DNA of 64,000 nt from Antarctobacter sediminis (GTDB lineage: Bacteria; Pseudomonadota; Alphaproteobacteria; Rhodobacterales; Rhodobacteraceae), in the NCBI RefSeq assembly GCF_019218285.1, contig NZ_JAHUZG010000007.1, positions 1 through 64,000 of the forward strand. Direction: 5' to 3'. A program made the translations under genes and the position numbers. Below the pieces are notes generated by a model that had not been told where the DNA came from, made no database searches, and saw only the letters and a list, made by a program, of their open reading frames with translations. Position 1 is the stretch's first letter. The number at the start of each line of letters is the position of its first letter. Shown piece after piece: positions 9,664 through 18,826 of the stretch.

Positions 9664-9686
9664 AAAAACCCCCGCCGAGGCGGGGG
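9664..9686 (-). terminator. Intrinsic terminator of the YebC-family gene
   Basis: A 7-bp GC stem (9669-9675 with 9680-9686) with a CGAG tetraloop is followed on the minus strand by five T residues. It lies 27 bp beyond the stop of the YebC-family gene and also just past the stop of the convergent plus-strand gene. Confidence 0.85.
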
Positions 9687-9712
9687 CGATCCTTGTCAAA
9701 GCGCATTGCGGG

Positions 9713-10462
9713 TCAGGCGTTTTCCAGCTGCGCCATGACCTCGTCGGAGGCTTCGAAATTGGTGGTGACGCGCTGTACATCGTCGTCATCCTCCAGCGCC
9801 TCGACCAGACGCATCAGCGACTGCATTCCGTCAAGGTCCAGTTCGGTCGTGGTGGTCGGCTTCCACACCAGCTTGGTCGATTCCGACTCGCCCAGTTCGG
9901 CCTCCAGCGCGGTCGACACCTCGTTCAGGTCAGTATCGGCGCAATAGATGATGTGACCGTCTTCCGAGCTTTCCACGTCTTCGGCCCCCGCCTCGATCGC
10001 GGCCATCATGACGTCATCCGCATCGCCCACCGACGCGCCGTAAACGATTTCGCCCTTACGTTCGAACATGAACCCGACAGAGCCGGTTTCACCAAGGTTG
10101 CCGCCGTTCTTGGTAAAGGTCGACCGCACGGTCGAGGCCGTCCGGTTGCGGTTGTCGGTCATCGCCTCGACGATCACAGCGACACCATTGGGGCCATAGC
10201 CCTCATAGCGGATTTCTTCGTAATCCTCGGCGTCGCCGCCAACCGCTTTCTTGATGGCGCGTTCGATATTGTCCTTGGGCATTGACTGGCCCTTGGCTTC
10301 CTTCACCGCCAAGCGCAGGCGCGGGTTCTTGTCAGGGTCGGGATCGCCCATCTTGGCGGCGATGGTGATTTCCTTCGACAGCTTGGAAAAGATCTTGGCC
10401 CGGATCTTGTCCTGACGGCCCTTGCGGTGCTGGATGTTTGCCCATTTGGAATGGCCGGCCAT
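9713..10462 (-). CDS. YebC/PmpR-family transcription or translation factor
   Basis: 249 residues, full length for the family. The N-terminus [15 protein letters not shown] and the following [10 protein letters not shown] and [13 protein letters not shown] are hallmarks. An acidic C-terminal domain is present ([19 protein letters not shown]). Members bind DNA as regulators, and recent work links some to translation of difficult peptide motifs; which applies here cannot be read from sequence. Monocistronic, with its own terminator. Often found beside ruvC in other bacteria, but not here. Confidence 0.95.
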   Translation of the reverse strand: MAGHSKWANIQHRKGRQDKIRAKIFSKLSKEITIAAKMGDPDPDKNPRLRLAVKEAKGQSMPKDNIERAIKKAVGGDAEDYEEIRYEGYGPNGVAVIVEAMTDNRNRTASTVRSTFTKNGGNLGETGSVGFMFERKGEIVYGASVGDADDVMMAAIEAGAEDVESSEDGHIIYCADTDLNEVSTALEAELGESESTKLVWKPTTTTELDLDGMQSLMRLVEALEDDDDVQRVTTNFEASDEVMAQLENA

Positions 10463-10587
10463 GGTCGGTGTGCCTCTTTATCGGGTGTCCTTGATATCCG
10501 CGCCTCTATATTCCAGCGCCGCCCCTCTTGCCAAGTCCGCGCGCGTGTCGCGTTGCGCGGCGGCTTTCCTTGCGCTAGCGCTGAAAC

Positions 10588-11322
10588 ATGAGCCGATTCC
10601 TCCTGCTTCAATTGCGCCCGGAAACCGAGGCCAGCGATTCCGAATTTCGCGCCGTGCTGGACAAGTCCGGGCTGGACGCATCGCGCCTGCACCGGATGCG
10701 CCTTGACCGTGAGGATCTGCCGCGCGACCTCGACCCGGGCGACTACGCCGGGGTGATCGTCGGCGGCGGGCCGGGATGTGTCAGCGACAAACCCGCCGAG
10801 AAGGACCCGGTCGAACGGCGCATCGAAGAGGCGATCCTGCGCCTGATGCCCCGGATCACCGCAGAGGACATCCCCTTCATGGGGTGCTGTTACGGCATCG
10901 GCATTCTTGCCCACCACCTTGGCGCCGAAGTGTCGAAAACCCGGTTTGGCGAACCGGTGGGGGCGGTGACCTGCTATATGACGGACGAGGGCGAAAAAGA
11001 CCCGCTGACAGCCGGTCTGCCGCGCAGTTTCGACGCCTTTGTCGGCCACAAGGAGGCCGTGCAGCACCTGCCCAAGGGTGCCGTTCATCTGGTGTCATCG
11101 GGCCCCTGCCCTTACCAGATGATCCGCTATGGCCAGAACGTCTATGCCACGCAGTTCCACCCCGAGGCGGACGCGGCCGAGTTCGAGACAAGGATTCACA
11201 TCTATCGCCATCGCGGCTATTTCGCCCCCGAAGAGGCCGACACGCTGATCCAGATGTGCCGCGCCGCAGATGTGACCGAACCGGCGCGCATCCTCGAAGG
11301 ATTCGTGGAACGGTACGGCTAG
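10588..11322 (+). CDS. Class I glutamine amidotransferase
   Basis: 244-residue GATase1 protein. The nucleophile Cys is in GCCYGIGIL near residue 97 and the His-Glu pair in TQFHPEAD near residue 190, so the triad is intact. GGGPGCVSDKP near 56 supplies the oxyanion loop region. No synthase domain is fused, so its acceptor is unknown; such solo enzymes in proteobacteria are often labelled GMP-synthase-like. The neighbours give no pathway hint; the next gene is a convergent MFS permease. Confidence 0.9.
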   Translation: MSRFLLLQLRPETEASDSEFRAVLDKSGLDASRLHRMRLDREDLPRDLDPGDYAGVIVGGGPGCVSDKPAEKDPVERRIEEAILRLMPRITAEDIPFMGCCYGIGILAHHLGAEVSKTRFGEPVGAVTCYMTDEGEKDPLTAGLPRSFDAFVGHKEAVQHLPKGAVHLVSSGPCPYQMIRYGQNVYATQFHPEADAAEFETRIHIYRHRGYFAPEEADTLIQMCRAADVTEPARILEGFVERYG

Positions 11323-11325
11323 GAT

Positions 11326-12480
11326 TCAGGCCTTTGCAAGACTGCCACCCCGCCCAAGGGCCGAGGCAAACAGCGCAATCAGCAAGGCAATCCCGCCGAC
11401 CATGAGGAAGGACATCCGCAGCGAGGTCGCCTCGGCGATGAACCCGATGGCCGGCGGCCCCAGCAGCATCGCGCCATAGCCCAGCGTCGCGACCGAGGCG
11501 ATGGCCTGCCCGGCGGGCACCTCCGGGTCATGCGCCGCGCGGGAAAAGGCCATCGGGATCACGGCGGCATAGCCCATGCCCATCAGAACGAACCCGACCA
11601 GCGCAATCGCCAGCACATCGGTGCCGACACACAGGAAATAACCGCCCGCCGCCAGCACGCCCGCCACCCGGGCGACCATTTGCGGGCCGAAACGGGTGAT
11701 GATCCGGTCGACGCTCAGACGCATGATGACCATGGTGATGGAAAAGGCAGCATAGCCCAGCGTGGCCTGCGATTCGGGCGCGCCCAGCACGTCGCGCAGG
11801 TAGACCGCGCTCCAATCGACCGCCGCCCCTTCGCCCAGCCCCGCACCCAACGCGATGACGCCGACAAGGATCAACGGTCCGCGCGGGAAGGCGAACATCG
11901 GCGCTTTGCCCGGCGACAGGCGTATGCGCGAGGTCCAGGGCGCCCGCAGGAACGGCCAGGCCAATAGGCCCGAGATCACCGCCGCCGCAAGGAAATGCAT
12001 GCCGGTGCCCGCGCCCATGCTGGTGGCAAGGAACCCGCCCGCCGCGCCAAGCCCGGCGCCAAGGCTCCACATCGCGTGGAAGGAGGACATGACCGACCGG
12101 CCCATGTGCTCTTCGACCTCGGTTGCCCAGCTGTTCATGGCCACGTCCATCGACCCGTGACACATGCCAAAGGCGAACAGCGCAAGTCCCAGCAGCGCCA
12201 CGCTGCCCGCAAACCCCACACCGACAATCGACAACAGGTAGACCACCGCGATCCATCGCGTCACCCGCACGGCACCGTGGCGATCCGACAGGCTGCCGGC
12301 CAGCGGAAAAGAAATCAGCGCCCCGATTCCCATCAACAGCAACAGCACGCCCAGCGTGCTTTCCGACAGGTCGAGCGTGTCGACATAGGTGGGCACGCGC
12401 GAGGCCCAGCAGCCCAGCAGGACGCCGTTCAGGGCAAAGCCCGCAGCGACGCTGCGCCATGGGGTCAGGATCTTGGACAT
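11326..12480 (-). CDS. MFS-family transporter
   Basis: Started at MSKILTPWRSVAAGF (384 residues), with AGGGAG about 8 nt upstream; 13 further upstream codons are open but lack a site. Twelve hydrophobic helices are apparent. The MFS motif between helices 2 and 3 is GSLSDRHGAVRVTR. The pattern (GCWASRVPTYVDTLDLSESTL truncated here to its core WASRVP near the N-terminus) resembles YbjJ-like MFS exporters. Substrate unknown. Convergent with the amidotransferase, 3 bp apart. Confidence 0.88.
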   Translation of the reverse strand: MSKILTPWRSVAAGFALNGVLLGCWASRVPTYVDTLDLSESTLGVLLLLMGIGALISFPLAGSLSDRHGAVRVTRWIAVVYLLSIVGVGFAGSVALLGLALFAFGMCHGSMDVAMNSWATEVEEHMGRSVMSSFHAMWSLGAGLGAAGGFLATSMGAGTGMHFLAAAVISGLLAWPFLRAPWTSRIRLSPGKAPMFAFPRGPLILVGVIALGAGLGEGAAVDWSAVYLRDVLGAPESQATLGYAAFSITMVIMRLSVDRIITRFGPQMVARVAGVLAAGGYFLCVGTDVLAIALVGFVLMGMGYAAVIPMAFSRAAHDPEVPAGQAIASVATLGYGAMLLGPPAIGFIAEATSLRMSFLMVGGIALLIALFASALGRGGSLAKA

Positions 12481-12617
12481 CGCACTTCTCCCTGCCGCTG
12501 CCGGGTCCCGGCACACCACCCGGACCCGCGCCAGTAATCAGGAGAAGCCTCGACACACAAGGCGTGTCGGGCGAACGCGCCGGAAAATGCCGGACATCGC
12601 AGCCCGGCCCCATCACC

Positions 12618-13361
12618 TCAGATGAACTGCGCGCGCTCTTCCGGCACCGGCTTGACGATCTCCAGCGCCTGTTCAAGGTCGATGCTTTTGTCGAACAGCG
12701 CCCGGCCCACGACGGCGCCCGCCAGGTGCGGCACGTATTTCATGCGCGACAGGTCATCCAGCGACCGGGTCAGCCCCCGGGCAATTACCGGGGTGCGGGT
12801 TTCCGACGACAGTTGCGTAACCAGTGCAAGGCTATCCTCGGCCTCATCCAGATCGGCGTCGATGTCGGTCACGATAAAGGCCGCCAGCGGGCTGTCCGCA
12901 AAAGCCTTGAGCACAGCAGAGGGCACCATGGCGCTTTGCTCGCGCCAGCCCTCGCCTGCGACGTGGCCTTTGTAAACATCGACCGACACGACGATCTGTT
13001 CGGGAAAGGCGCGCGCGGCCTCTTTCACAAGGTCCGGCTGCTGCACGGCCAGTGTACCAACGACGATGCGCCCCGCCCCGGCCTCGATCCATTCCTCGAT
13101 CCGCTTGAGCGACCGGAACCCGCCGCCCAGCTGGACGGAGGCACCGGCGGTGCGGATGATCTCACGCACGGTGTCGGCATTGCGCTCGTCGCCCTGCAAC
13201 GCGTCGAAATCGGTGATGTGAATCCATCCGGCCCCGGCCTTGGCAAATTCCGCCGCCTTGGCAACCGGGTCCACATGCCAGATCTGCGGTTCTTCCATGC
13301 GCCCACGGAACAGGCTGACACAGCGGCCTTCCAGAAGCTCGATCAGGGGGTAAAGGATCAT
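12618..13361 (-). CDS. HisA-like TIM-barrel protein, catalytic residues altered
   Basis: 247 residues, the length of HisA (the ProFAR isomerase of histidine synthesis), starting MILYPLIELLEGRCV like HisA. The second catalytic Asp is kept (Asp128 in VSVDVYKG). The first, normally Asp8, is Glu8. The phosphate-loop motif DGT after the TDI strand is replaced (VTDIDADLDE), and the usual SGG is RGL (IARGLTRS). The C-terminal VVGRALFD is HisA-like. It stands alone, away from any his gene. It is therefore probably a paralogue with another substrate, or an impaired isomerase, rather than the main HisA. Confidence 0.8.
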   Translation of the reverse strand: MILYPLIELLEGRCVSLFRGRMEEPQIWHVDPVAKAAEFAKAGAGWIHITDFDALQGDERNADTVREIIRTAGASVQLGGGFRSLKRIEEWIEAGAGRIVVGTLAVQQPDLVKEAARAFPEQIVVSVDVYKGHVAGEGWREQSAMVPSAVLKAFADSPLAAFIVTDIDADLDEAEDSLALVTQLSSETRTPVIARGLTRSLDDLSRMKYVPHLAGAVVGRALFDKSIDLEQALEIVKPVPEERAQFI

Positions 13362-13480
13362 GCGGGTCTCCCTTCCGGCACAAAGCTCTTTGCACCCTGT
13401 GGTAGGAGGATTCGCCCGCTGCCGCAGTACCGGTTACGACACTTCGCGGTCCGGCCAAGACAAGGCCGCACCACCCAAGG

Positions 13481-15259
13481 TTACAGGGGCCAAAACAGCG
13501 GAATCAACAGCGCGGCGACTGCCCCGATGCTAAGGTTCAGCGGCAGGCCCACCTTGAAGAAATCCGAGAACTTGTAACCGCCCGGCCCGTAGACCAGCGT
13601 ATTGGTCTGATAGCCGATGGGCGTGGCAAAGCTGCACGAGGCGGCCACCATGACCGCCACCACCAGCGGGCGGGGATCGACACCAATGGCCGCCGCAAGG
13701 CTGATGGCAATGGGTGTGACGACCACGGCAACCGCGTTGTTGGACACGGTTTCTGTCAGAATGCTGGTCAGCAGGTAGACCGCCCAGATCATCAGCGGCG
13801 CGGGCAGTTGCGCCATGATCGGGGCAATGGCGCTGACGATCATCTCTACCGCGCCCGAGGCCTGCAAGGCCGCGCCGATGGCCAGCATGGCAAAGATCAG
13901 CGCCAGCAACTGCCCTTCGACAAAGGAAAACGCCTCATCGGCGTCGATGCAGCGGGTCAGCAGGACAAGGGCCACGGCGACCACCGCCAGCGACAGGATC
14001 GGCGCGATCCCCAGCGCCGACAGCACGACGATGCCCGCCAGCGCGCCCAGCGCCAGCGGCGCATGGCCGCGGCGGAAGGCCCGCGCCGAGGGACGCGCAA
14101 CATCGACAAGGTCCATCTCGTCGGCCAGCCGCTTGATGTCTTCGGCATTGCCTTCCAGCAGCAGCGTGTCCCCAACGCGTACCACCAGGTCATCCAGCTG
14201 CCGCCCGATGTTCTGGTTCCGCCGATGCACCGCCAGCGGGTAGACCCCGAACCGCCGCCGCAGACGCAGCGCGCCAAGGCTGCGGCCCACCATCTTGCAC
14301 CCGGGGGTAATCAGCACCTCGACCGTGGTGGTTTCCTTGGCCGAAACCTGATCGACACGCTTGAGTTCCTTGTTGGTCTGCAACGACAGCAACTCGGTCA
14401 TCTGCGTCCGCAGAACCACCCGGTCGCCCACCTGCAATTCGACCCCTTGCAGGTTGCGCCGCAGCGATTCATCGCCTCGGATCACGTCGATCAAACGCAC
14501 GCCGTCGCGTTTGAACAACTGCACGCCCAGCACCTCGCGCCCGATCAGGTTCGACTCAGGCGGGATCACCGCCTCGGTAAAGAACTTCATCCGCGAACGG
14601 TCAGACAGCATTCCCGCCATCGAGGTCCGGTCCGGCAAAAGGAAACGCCCGACAAGGAACAGGTAGGCCATGCCAAAGGCCACAAGGATCACCGCCAGCG
14701 GCGTCACCTCGAAAATGGTGAACGGTTCCAAGCCCTGCGTGCGCGCCACGCCATCGACCAGCAGGTTTGTCGAGGTACCGATCAACGTCAGAGTGCCGCC
14801 AAGGATTGCCGCGTAGCTCAGCGGGATCAAAAGCTTGGACGGTGCAATTCCCAGCGTCTTGGCGATCTGCACAAAGATCGGCAGCATCACCACCACAACC
14901 GGTGTATTGTTCATGAAAGCCGAGGCAACGACCACCACCAGCAGGATCCCGGCGATCGCCTGTTTTGGCCTTCGCACCACCTGATCCTGCGCAAATCCGG
15001 TGAAGGCATCCAGCGCCCCGGTGCGCACCAAGGCTCCCATCACCACGAACATCGCCGCGATGGTCCAGGGCGCGGGATTGGACAGCACGTCCAGCGCCGC
15101 CTCATAGGGCAGCACCCCCAGCAGCAGCAGAACCGCCACACCACCGATGGCCGTGACCTCTGTAGGATAGGTTTCGCGCACGAAGAGCACGAACATCGCC
15201 GCCACCACGGCGAGCGTCACCATCGCCTGTCCGGTCTGGCCCAGTTCGATCCCGATCAT
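13481..15259 (-). CDS. SLC13/DASS-type permease with two RCK_C domains
   Basis: 592 residues. Membrane domain of about 11 helices is split by a cytoplasmic insert at roughly 205-390. The insert holds two TrkA_C (RCK_C) domains, recognised by the repeated pattern of VLITPGCKMVGRSLG and VRVGDTLLLEGNAED. Transport signatures are MNNTPVVVVMLPI and TETVSNNAVAVVVTP. Members carry divalent anions such as sulfate or dicarboxylates with sodium; others of this shape are sulfur-acid or citrate-like permeases. Substrate not decidable here. Inner membrane. Confidence 0.9.
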   Translation of the reverse strand: MIGIELGQTGQAMVTLAVVAAMFVLFVRETYPTEVTAIGGVAVLLLLGVLPYEAALDVLSNPAPWTIAAMFVVMGALVRTGALDAFTGFAQDQVVRRPKQAIAGILLVVVVASAFMNNTPVVVVMLPIFVQIAKTLGIAPSKLLIPLSYAAILGGTLTLIGTSTNLLVDGVARTQGLEPFTIFEVTPLAVILVAFGMAYLFLVGRFLLPDRTSMAGMLSDRSRMKFFTEAVIPPESNLIGREVLGVQLFKRDGVRLIDVIRGDESLRRNLQGVELQVGDRVVLRTQMTELLSLQTNKELKRVDQVSAKETTTVEVLITPGCKMVGRSLGALRLRRRFGVYPLAVHRRNQNIGRQLDDLVVRVGDTLLLEGNAEDIKRLADEMDLVDVARPSARAFRRGHAPLALGALAGIVVLSALGIAPILSLAVVAVALVLLTRCIDADEAFSFVEGQLLALIFAMLAIGAALQASGAVEMIVSAIAPIMAQLPAPLMIWAVYLLTSILTETVSNNAVAVVVTPIAISLAAAIGVDPRPLVVAVMVAASCSFATPIGYQTNTLVYGPGGYKFSDFFKVGLPLNLSIGAVAALLIPLFWPL

Positions 15260-15284
15260 ATTCCGTTCAGCTCACCGCCTGCTC

Positions 15285-16205
15285 TCAACCGGCCGCATTC
15301 TGACCTGCCACAGGGGCGGGCACAAGCGGTTTACGCTGCGGCTGCACAAGGATCATACCCGCCAACATCAGAGCCAGCGCCGTCCAGACCCATCCTGCAT
15401 AGCTTTCCGACAGAAAGATCATGGCCCATGTGACCCCGAAAAGCGTCACCAGATAGCTCACCTGTGCAGCAAAAACGGCGCCCGTGCGCCCGACCAGCCA
15501 GACATAGGCGGCATAGGAAAAGGCGTGCAGACCGGCGCTGGCGATCACCGCCTTGTCCGGCGCGGTCAGCGGCAGCTTGGGCACGATGAACTGCCCGCTG
15601 GCCAGCGCCAGAGGCAGGCTTGTCAACGCGCCCACGACAGAGGCCCCCGCCAGAACCTGCACCGCGTCCAGCCCGCCGGTGCCCCATTTGCCCACCACAT
15701 TGCCCTCGACCGCGTAGCAGGCCGACGCCAGAAGCGCGATCCCGATCCACACGACCTCGGTGCCTTGCGGCAGGCTGGTTTCGGGCAGCACCAACAGCGC
15801 CACGCCGCCAAGGCCCAGCATCAGCCCCAAAACCCGCCCCGGCGCAAGACGATCGGTGCCCAGAGCCAGCGCGATGGGCAGCGAAAACATGGGCACCGAA
15901 CTCAGCAGGATCGACAAAACGCCCGACGGCAGATGCACCGCCGCCTGGTAGGACGCGATGCCCGGCGCAACCGTGCCCACAATCGCGATAAAGAGATAAA
16001 GCCGCAGTGCCCTCGGGTGGCAGGGCAGCCGTTTTCCCTTGAGCACCGTCAGCGCCCCCAGCAGAAGGCCCACCAGAACCGTCTGCCAGAAGATCAGCCC
16101 GAAATGCCGATAGCCTTCGGATACGGCGATCTTGGTCAGGGGCTGTGTCGCGCCCCAGGCGGCCCCCGTCACCACCAGGATGACAAAGGGCAAAAGCCGC
16201 GTCAT
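15285..16205 (-). CDS. EamA/DMT-family transporter
   Basis: Started at MTRLLPFVILVVTGAAWG (306 residues), whose ATG overlaps the stop of the upstream phosphoesterase gene by 4 nt (ATGA); the much longer open frame beyond this runs antiparallel to nothing membrane-like and overlaps that gene. Ten hydrophobic helices form two EamA repeats (GAAWGATQPLTKIAV; LGLGGVALLVLP). Substrate unknown. Translational coupling to the metallophosphoesterase suggests shared expression but not necessarily shared function. Confidence 0.9.
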   Translation of the reverse strand: MTRLLPFVILVVTGAAWGATQPLTKIAVSEGYRHFGLIFWQTVLVGLLLGALTVLKGKRLPCHPRALRLYLFIAIVGTVAPGIASYQAAVHLPSGVLSILLSSVPMFSLPIALALGTDRLAPGRVLGLMLGLGGVALLVLPETSLPQGTEVVWIGIALLASACYAVEGNVVGKWGTGGLDAVQVLAGASVVGALTSLPLALASGQFIVPKLPLTAPDKAVIASAGLHAFSYAAYVWLVGRTGAVFAAQVSYLVTLFGVTWAMIFLSESYAGWVWTALALMLAGMILVQPQRKPLVPAPVAGQNAAG

Positions 16206-17017
16206 GCGGGCCCGGATTGCGCCAGACGCCCGCCTTGCCGGACCATCTGCACGTTCACGGCCTTGCCGGTCAGATCGTCGGTTTCGACATAGACACCCGA
16301 CAGCGTGGCCTCGCCCAGCGCCGGGCTGAACCGGCCCTTCGCCATGCCGTTGACAAAGCGGCGCAGCGGCTCCGCCGGCTCCATCCCGATGACCGAGTTG
16401 TAATCCCCGCACATGCCCGCGTCCGACTGGAACGCGGTGCCGCCCGGCAGGATCTGCGTGTCCGAGGTCGGCACATGGGTATGCGTGCCCACCACGAGGC
16501 TGGCCCGCCCGTCGCAGAAATGGCCCATACCCATCTTTTCCGAAGTTGCCTCGCAATGCATGTCCACCACGATGGCCTGCGCCTGCCCGCCCAGCGGGTG
16601 CCGTTTCAACACCTCGTCGATGGCCACGAAGGGGCTGTCATAGTTGCGGCTCATAAAAACCTGGCCCAGTGCCTGCGCCACCATCACCTTGCGCCCGCGC
16701 GCGTCCTTGTACAGGCCCACGCCGCGCCCCGGCGCCTGCCGGGCAAAGTTCAAGGGCCGCACGATGCGCGGCTCGGACTCGATGTGGGTCAGCATCTCTT
16801 TCTGGTCGAAAGCGTGATCGCCCAGCGTAATGACATCCGCCCCCGCATCAAAGATCGCCTTGGCATGATCCGCAGACAATCCGTGCCCGTTGGTCGCGTT
16901 TTCCGCGTTCACGATCACGAAATCCAACCGCCAGTCCTTGCGCAGCCCCGGCAGCCGGTCGGTTATTCCCTGCCGCCCCGCGCGGCCCATCACATCGCCA
17001 AAAAAAAGTATCTTCAT
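16202..17017 (-). CDS. YmdB-type metallophosphoesterase
   Basis: 271 residues, started at MKILFFGDVMGRAG. It matches the family TIGR00282/YmdB, dinuclear-metal phosphodiesterases (B. subtilis YmdB acts on 2',3'-cyclic nucleotides). Ligands seen: Asp8 (FFGDVMG), Glu39 and Asn40 (NAENATNG), His68 (TLGDHAFD), a His in VVDMHCEATSEK near 151, and His-x-His in VVGTHTHVPTSD near 176-178. The position normally Asn67 in GNH is Asp67 here. Cytoplasmic. Couples to the downstream EamA gene by a 4-nt overlap. Confidence 0.88.
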   Translation of the reverse strand: MKILFFGDVMGRAGRQGITDRLPGLRKDWRLDFVIVNAENATNGHGLSADHAKAIFDAGADVITLGDHAFDQKEMLTHIESEPRIVRPLNFARQAPGRGVGLYKDARGRKVMVAQALGQVFMSRNYDSPFVAIDEVLKRHPLGGQAQAIVVDMHCEATSEKMGMGHFCDGRASLVVGTHTHVPTSDTQILPGGTAFQSDAGMCGDYNSVIGMEPAEPLRRFVNGMAKGRFSPALGEATLSGVYVETDDLTGKAVNVQMVRQGGRLAQSGPA

Positions 17018-17111
17018 GACCGATACGCCTACTGCGCCACCGTCGCCTTTGAAAGCCCCAATCGTCCCGGCCTGACACCCGGGCGCGTCTTCCCTCGCCC
17101 AATGTCGCCGG

Positions 17112-17860
17112 TCAGTCGCAGGCCAGCAGGGCTTCCGCCATCTCGGGGCTGTAAGGATCGCTGGCCCAACGCTCCAGCTTGCCGTCAAAGCGAACGATCA
17201 TCAGGTGGCGCCAGTCGCCCGAGGGCAGGACCATTTCCGGCCCCTCGCCGCAGTCGCGCAGACCGCCGACGATATAGTCCCAGCCGATGCGGTGATTGGA
17301 AAACCCGGCAAGCGCCGCCACTTCGCTCAGGCCGCCGTCGCGATAGCGCCAGACGCGCAGCGTCTTGGCCAGATGCGGACGGTCGACATAGGCGATTTCA
17401 ACATGCCCGTCGCCGTCCAGATCCGCCGCTCCGATCGGTGCGAGCCAGCGAAACCGCTGGCCAATAAACGGCGTTGCCGCCAGCGGCCGCAAATCTCCGT
17501 TCTCGACGGTCCAGATCGCCAACCGCGCGCCGCGCGCCTCGTGGCTTTCGACCGTCACGACCTCGGGACGCCCGTCGCCCGTCACGTCCCAAAGACGCGG
17601 CGCGATATCTTCAAAGACCAGCGGCGTCTCCCAGCGGCGGCGCAGGATGCGTCCGTCCGACAGGGTCACCGCCAGCGTGTCATATTCGATCTCGTCGCCC
17701 AGCACGCCATGCGGATAGCGCGTGGTTTCGCCCTCGTAGCGGGCGTCGACCGCCTGTTGCGCCGACGTCAGCGACGCCGGCAACAGGCACACCGTAACCA
17801 GTGCGCCGCGCAAAAGACGGCGCAAGGGGCACCACGGCAGACGCGGCGCCCGATCCGGCA

Positions 17861-17861
<1 letters not shown>
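17112..17861 (-). CDS. Exported FG-GAP/VCBS-repeat protein
   Basis: 249 residues. A basic start then LLRGALVTVCLLPASLTSAQQ is a signal peptide (cleavage near 34). Calcium-loop repeats are visible: DVTGDGRPEVVTVE near 92 and DLDGDGHVEIAYVD near 147, typical of FG-GAP/integrin-like propeller blades. The C-terminus has paired Cys (LRDCGEG and the final LACD). It overlaps the stop of the upstream ferredoxin gene by 1 nt (TGATG), so it is translated with it. Periplasmic; function unknown. Confidence 0.8.
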
Positions 17862-18217
<356 letters not shown>

Positions 18218-18350
18218 CTAGAGGGGCTGCCCCCCGCCCGCCAGCCCCATTTGCGTCCCCACGGGAATTGATCTGCCGTTTTTGGTCTCTCGCACCGCGC
18301 CGGAACGGGGCCATGACGCGCTGTCGCTCCCAACGATTCGCAGATCGGAC

Positions 18351-18384
18351 TTGGACTTTCGCCACAAATGTTCCATATTTGTTC
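18351..18384 (+). promoter_or_regulatory. SOS promoter: sigma70 -35/-10 with LexA box
   Basis: The alphaproteobacterial LexA box GTTC-CATATTT-GTTC lies at 18370-18384 with exact N7 spacing. A -35 hexamer TTGGAC at 18351-18356 and a -10-like CATATT at 18374-18379 are 17 nt apart, so the -10 lies between the two GTTC half-sites and bound LexA would block polymerase. The predicted start of transcription is around 18386, at or next to the ATG at 18387, implying a leaderless or nearly leaderless mRNA. Confidence 0.8.
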
Positions 18385-18386
18385 GA

Positions 18387-18719
18387 ATGAACTGGCCCCA
18401 TCCTCCGTCCTGTCTGCCCGCCAACCGGCTGGCCGAACCGCCTAACGGCGCGCGCATCACCGTGGCCGGGCTGGTGATCCTGCGCCAGCGCCCCGGCACC
18501 GCCAAGGGCGTGATCTTCATCACACTGGAGGATGAGACCGGCGTGGTGAACGTGATCGTCTGGCGCAAGCTCTACGAAACCTACCGCCGTGCGGTGATCG
18601 CCGGACGGATGCTGCGCGTCACCGGGCGCGTCCAGCGCGAAAACGGCGTGACCCATGTGATCTCGGAACATATCGAGGATATCTCGCCCCTGCTCGACCG
18701 GCTGCTTGACACCCCCTGA
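18387..18719 (+). CDS. Orphan DnaE2 C-terminal OB-fold domain
   Basis: 110 residues whose core (ARITVAGLVILRQRPGTAKG, then ITLEDETGVVNVIVW and MLRVTGRVQRE) is the OB fold found at the extreme C-terminus of error-prone polymerase DnaE2. The short N-terminus MNWPHPPSCLPANRL runs directly into it, and nothing upstream encodes polymerase domains. No room exists for a ribosome site: the LexA box ends 2 nt before the ATG. Either a remnant of an imuA-imuB-dnaE2 locus left with its SOS promoter after deletion, or a standalone SOS-induced nucleic-acid-binding protein. The reading frame is intact and well conserved in character. Confidence 0.8.
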   Translation: MNWPHPPSCLPANRLAEPPNGARITVAGLVILRQRPGTAKGVIFITLEDETGVVNVIVWRKLYETYRRAVIAGRMLRVTGRVQRENGVTHVISEHIEDISPLLDRLLDTP

Positions 18720-18826
18720 GAGGATTGCGGCGGCGGAGTGCCGCCGCCCGTTCCGCCGCCCTAGGCAGCACAGGCCAAACCCGCTATCTTGCCCGCAAGA
18801 AAAGGCACATCAGAGGCCCGAGCAGA

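Noticed and set aside
13808-15433. Very long plus-strand open frame of 541 codons
   Set aside because: Shadow of the SLC13 gene; in high-GC DNA the antisense frame often stays open. Composition is His/Gln/Arg-rich with no domain.
18282-18386. Upstream extension of the DnaE2-like fragment
   Set aside because: The added residues do not resemble DnaE2 and would put the start before the SOS promoter.
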